Assembly (NCBI RefSeq): GCF_003570905.1
Contig: NZ_QXJM01000039.1
Span: forward strand, 868,001 to 932,000
Direction of reading: 5' to 3'
Source of the DNA: Cohnella faecalis
GTDB taxonomy: Bacteria > Bacillota > Bacilli > Paenibacillales > Paenibacillaceae
Length of the DNA stretch: 64,000 nt
The position numbers were made by a program, and so were the translations under genes. This document shows, in pieces, positions 62,397 through 64,000 of this stretch. Every line of letters starts with the position of its first letter. The first letter of the stretch is position 1. The notes beneath the pieces are model-generated. The model did no database searches. It saw only the letters and a list, made by a program, of their open reading frames with translations, and had not been told where the DNA came from.

Positions 62397-63338
62397 ATGT
62401 ACAATATAACGAATAAAAAAGCATTAAAGGTTGAAGCTGTTACGTTTGCAGAACTTGGAATGCAAGAGAATGATATAGAGGAACTTCTCAGAAATAGTAT
62501 CGATATGCTTTGTGATGATGAGGAATCAATGCTTATAGTAGGGCGCCAAGTGAAGAATGAAAGTCTGGGAAGAAGCGATCTTACAGCTGTCGATAATAAC
62601 GGGAATATTGTATTGATAGAAATTAAAAGAGATCGAAAAGATATTGAAAATCGTAAAGAGGCTTTTGAATTTCAGGCTATCCGATATGCTGCAAGTTACG
62701 CGACTATAGTAGATGCCGATGATCTTGTTAAAAAGGTTTATGCACCCTACATTGAAAAATACAGAAGTGAGTTTGAGCTAGGTGAGCTTACCTCGTATGA
62801 ACTTGGAATTAGGAAACTAAATGAATTTTTAAAAGTTAATGGCGCTGAAACTAGTTTCAACAAGAAACAAAAGATTATTCTTGTTGCCTCGGACTATGAT
62901 GATCAGACATTGTCTGCCGTTGCTTGGCTAAATAGCAATAGCGTTGATATGAGTTGTTTTAAGCTCACACCTTTTAAAATTAATAACGAAGTGTTTTTAA
63001 GTGCTGAAAAACTATTGCCACTAACCAACTATGACGATTACTATGTCAATTTAATGGAGAAAACTCCATCCAGAATAAAGCAAAATAAAGACATTAAACG
63101 AAGGTCATTGCCTAAGATTGATGAAATGCTTCTTTGGGGAGTTGTCAAAGCAGGAGATACTATTGTAGCAAAAGGAAGAAACGATGAAGGAACCTTGCTT
63201 AGTAATGGAAATGTATTAGTCGAGGGCAAGGAAAAGTCATTGTTAGCTTGGCTAAAAGAAGTATTTGGTTGGTCCAATATTGCAACATATGATTTTTCCG
63301 TATTAAAAGAAAGTGGAAAGACTCTATCAAATTCGTGA
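62397..63338 (+). CDS. PD-(D/E)XK nuclease-like protein with C-terminal RAMA-type domain
   Basis: The first 170 residues hold a nuclease core of the NucS/DUF91-like type: Asp61 in GRSDLTAVDNNGNIVLIEIK, with Glu75 and Lys77 completing the D...ExK motif. The last 80 residues (LLWGVVKAGDTIVAKGRNDE, GNVLVEGKEKSLLAWLKEVF) look like a RAMA domain, which is associated with restriction and modified-DNA recognition. The combination suggests an enzyme that cuts particular DNA, possibly defensive. No methylase is adjacent. The start ATG follows GGGGGACTGGG. It is AT-rich compared with the nan operon, suggesting transfer. Confidence 0.8.
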   Translation: MYNITNKKALKVEAVTFAELGMQENDIEELLRNSIDMLCDDEESMLIVGRQVKNESLGRSDLTAVDNNGNIVLIEIKRDRKDIENRKEAFEFQAIRYAASYATIVDADDLVKKVYAPYIEKYRSEFELGELTSYELGIRKLNEFLKVNGAETSFNKKQKIILVASDYDDQTLSAVAWLNSNSVDMSCFKLTPFKINNEVFLSAEKLLPLTNYDDYYVNLMEKTPSRIKQNKDIKRRSLPKIDEMLLWGVVKAGDTIVAKGRNDEGTLLSNGNVLVEGKEKSLLAWLKEVFGWSNIATYDFSVLKESGKTLSNS

Positions 63339-63646
63339 AGAATACATGAATAAACAAGTTGCAGAAATGGCGGAAGAATTGTGATTAACAGCGAAGTCCA
63401 AATAATAGGATAATGATTGGATTTGAGGCGAAAGCTGTCATTTCCGAGTGAACAGCAACCAAACAGAATCTTAGGCTTGTCATGCCCGCCTGAAAATTTC
63501 ACAAATATCCTCTTGTACGCACAAGGAAGCCCTACCTTAAATTAGAGCCAGTATGTTAATGGAGAGAGCCATCAAGTAAACGTTGGCTCTCAATCACCTA
63601 ATTTAACTATCGTGCCCGTTAGCTGAATGTATATTGATTGAGTTCG
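63339..63646. other. Intergenic region, nothing recognised
   Basis: About 308 bp between the nuclease-like gene and the convergent GNAT gene. No complete gene or clear terminator is seen. Confidence 0.5.
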
Positions 63647-64000
63647 TTATGACACAATGGATAATTCCATAAATATTTCAGCAATATCATTATCATTGTA
63701 TTTTGGTATCTCATAAAAGCCAAAACTTCGAAACACTGACATCGCTTTATAAGATTGTTTCTCAGTGTCCAACCTCAGCTTTATTAATCCAGCTTGTCTT
63801 GCAAATTCTATTATTTGGCTTATCATGCTTTTACCGTAGCCCTTATCTTGATATTCAGGTAAGACGAAGAACCTCTTAATTTCACCAATTCTGTTTTCAG
63901 AATCAATACCCTTTAAACCAATAGTCCCAATAACGCTCTGTTCTTCCTTCAATAACCAGAATCCGCCTCCCGTCTCAAAATATAGTAGTTCAATACTTCT
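63647..64000 (-). CDS. GNAT family N-acetyltransferase (partial, 5' end outside window)
   Basis: The visible 117 residues form a GNAT domain: WLLKEEQSVIGTIGLKG, then EIKRFFVLPEYQDKGYGKSM, where QDKGYGKS is the acetyl-CoA pyrophosphate loop, and MSVFRSFGFYEIP near the end. The frame stays open to the window edge (SIELLYFETGGGF), so the N-terminus is missing. The substrate is unknown. Confidence 0.88.
   Translation of the reverse strand, partial: RSIELLYFETGGGFWLLKEEQSVIGTIGLKGIDSENRIGEIKRFFVLPEYQDKGYGKSMISQIIEFARQAGLIKLRLDTEKQSYKAMSVFRSFGFYEIPKYNDNDIAEIFMELSIVS

Overview
The window looks like chromosome of a Paenibacillaceae bacterium (Paenibacillus/Cohnella-like Firmicute). The reasons are several YesM/YesN-type kinase/regulator pairs next to sugar ABC importers that lack their own ATPase, YerC, a DUF1861 protein, strong purine-rich ribosome binding sites and frequent GTG/TTG starts. 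This is inference from gene content; no 16S or other marker gene is present.

Layout. 1-18.4 kb is GC-rich backbone: a surface-polysaccharide O-acetylation pair (DHHW + MBOAT, minus strand), a DUF47/PiT phosphate pair, a DUF1861 protein, a YqfQ-like protein, yerC, a YesM/YesN pair, a 19-unit 51-bp tandem repeat array, an LplB/YtcP-type ABC importer whose two permeases carry many single-base frameshifts, then an overlapping cbiX-dgkB-rlmD(RlmCD) string. 18.4-27.3 kb is an AT-rich element inserted at the 3' end of rlmD. It carries a large serine recombinase, a 41-aa ORF, a winged-helix protein, an immunity-like protein, a NADAR protein, an unknown protein and a complete retron (ncRNA, nucleoside-deoxyribosyltransferase-like effector, reverse transcriptase).

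27.3-53 kb is a patchwork punctuated by five short sequences that read in frame as the last codons of an rlmD-type gene (HVE...stop). I interpret them as attachment-site scars from successive insertions at the rlmD 3' end, comparable to SCC elements at rlmH. Between them lie: MBL hydrolase + MFS exporter + TetR; CPBP protease, a histidine kinase/LuxR regulator pair, an acyl-ACP-reductase-like + FAD oxidoreductase + MMPL operon, a first NanE-linked sugar ABC operon with YesM/YesN, and MgtC; an APH-type kinase; YafY + DJ-1; AraC + transglutaminase.

53.7-61.4 kb is a sialic-acid/amino-sugar operon under an AraC regulator and a cre-like site: solute-binding protein, two permeases, Gfo/Idh dehydrogenase, YhcH/NanQ-type protein, NanA-type lyase, NanE. 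Each of the two NanE-linked operons has a cre-like box before, and a strong stem-loop after, its binding-protein gene. The right end holds a membrane protein, a PD-(D/E)XK-RAMA nuclease-like protein and a GNAT enzyme cut by the window edge.

Best candidates for an undescribed system: the retron with its visible msr-msd RNA, and the rlmD-tail accretion zone headed by a serine recombinase. Several genes carry lone single-base frameshifts in short homopolymers; base-calling error should be excluded before they are treated as real pseudogenes.
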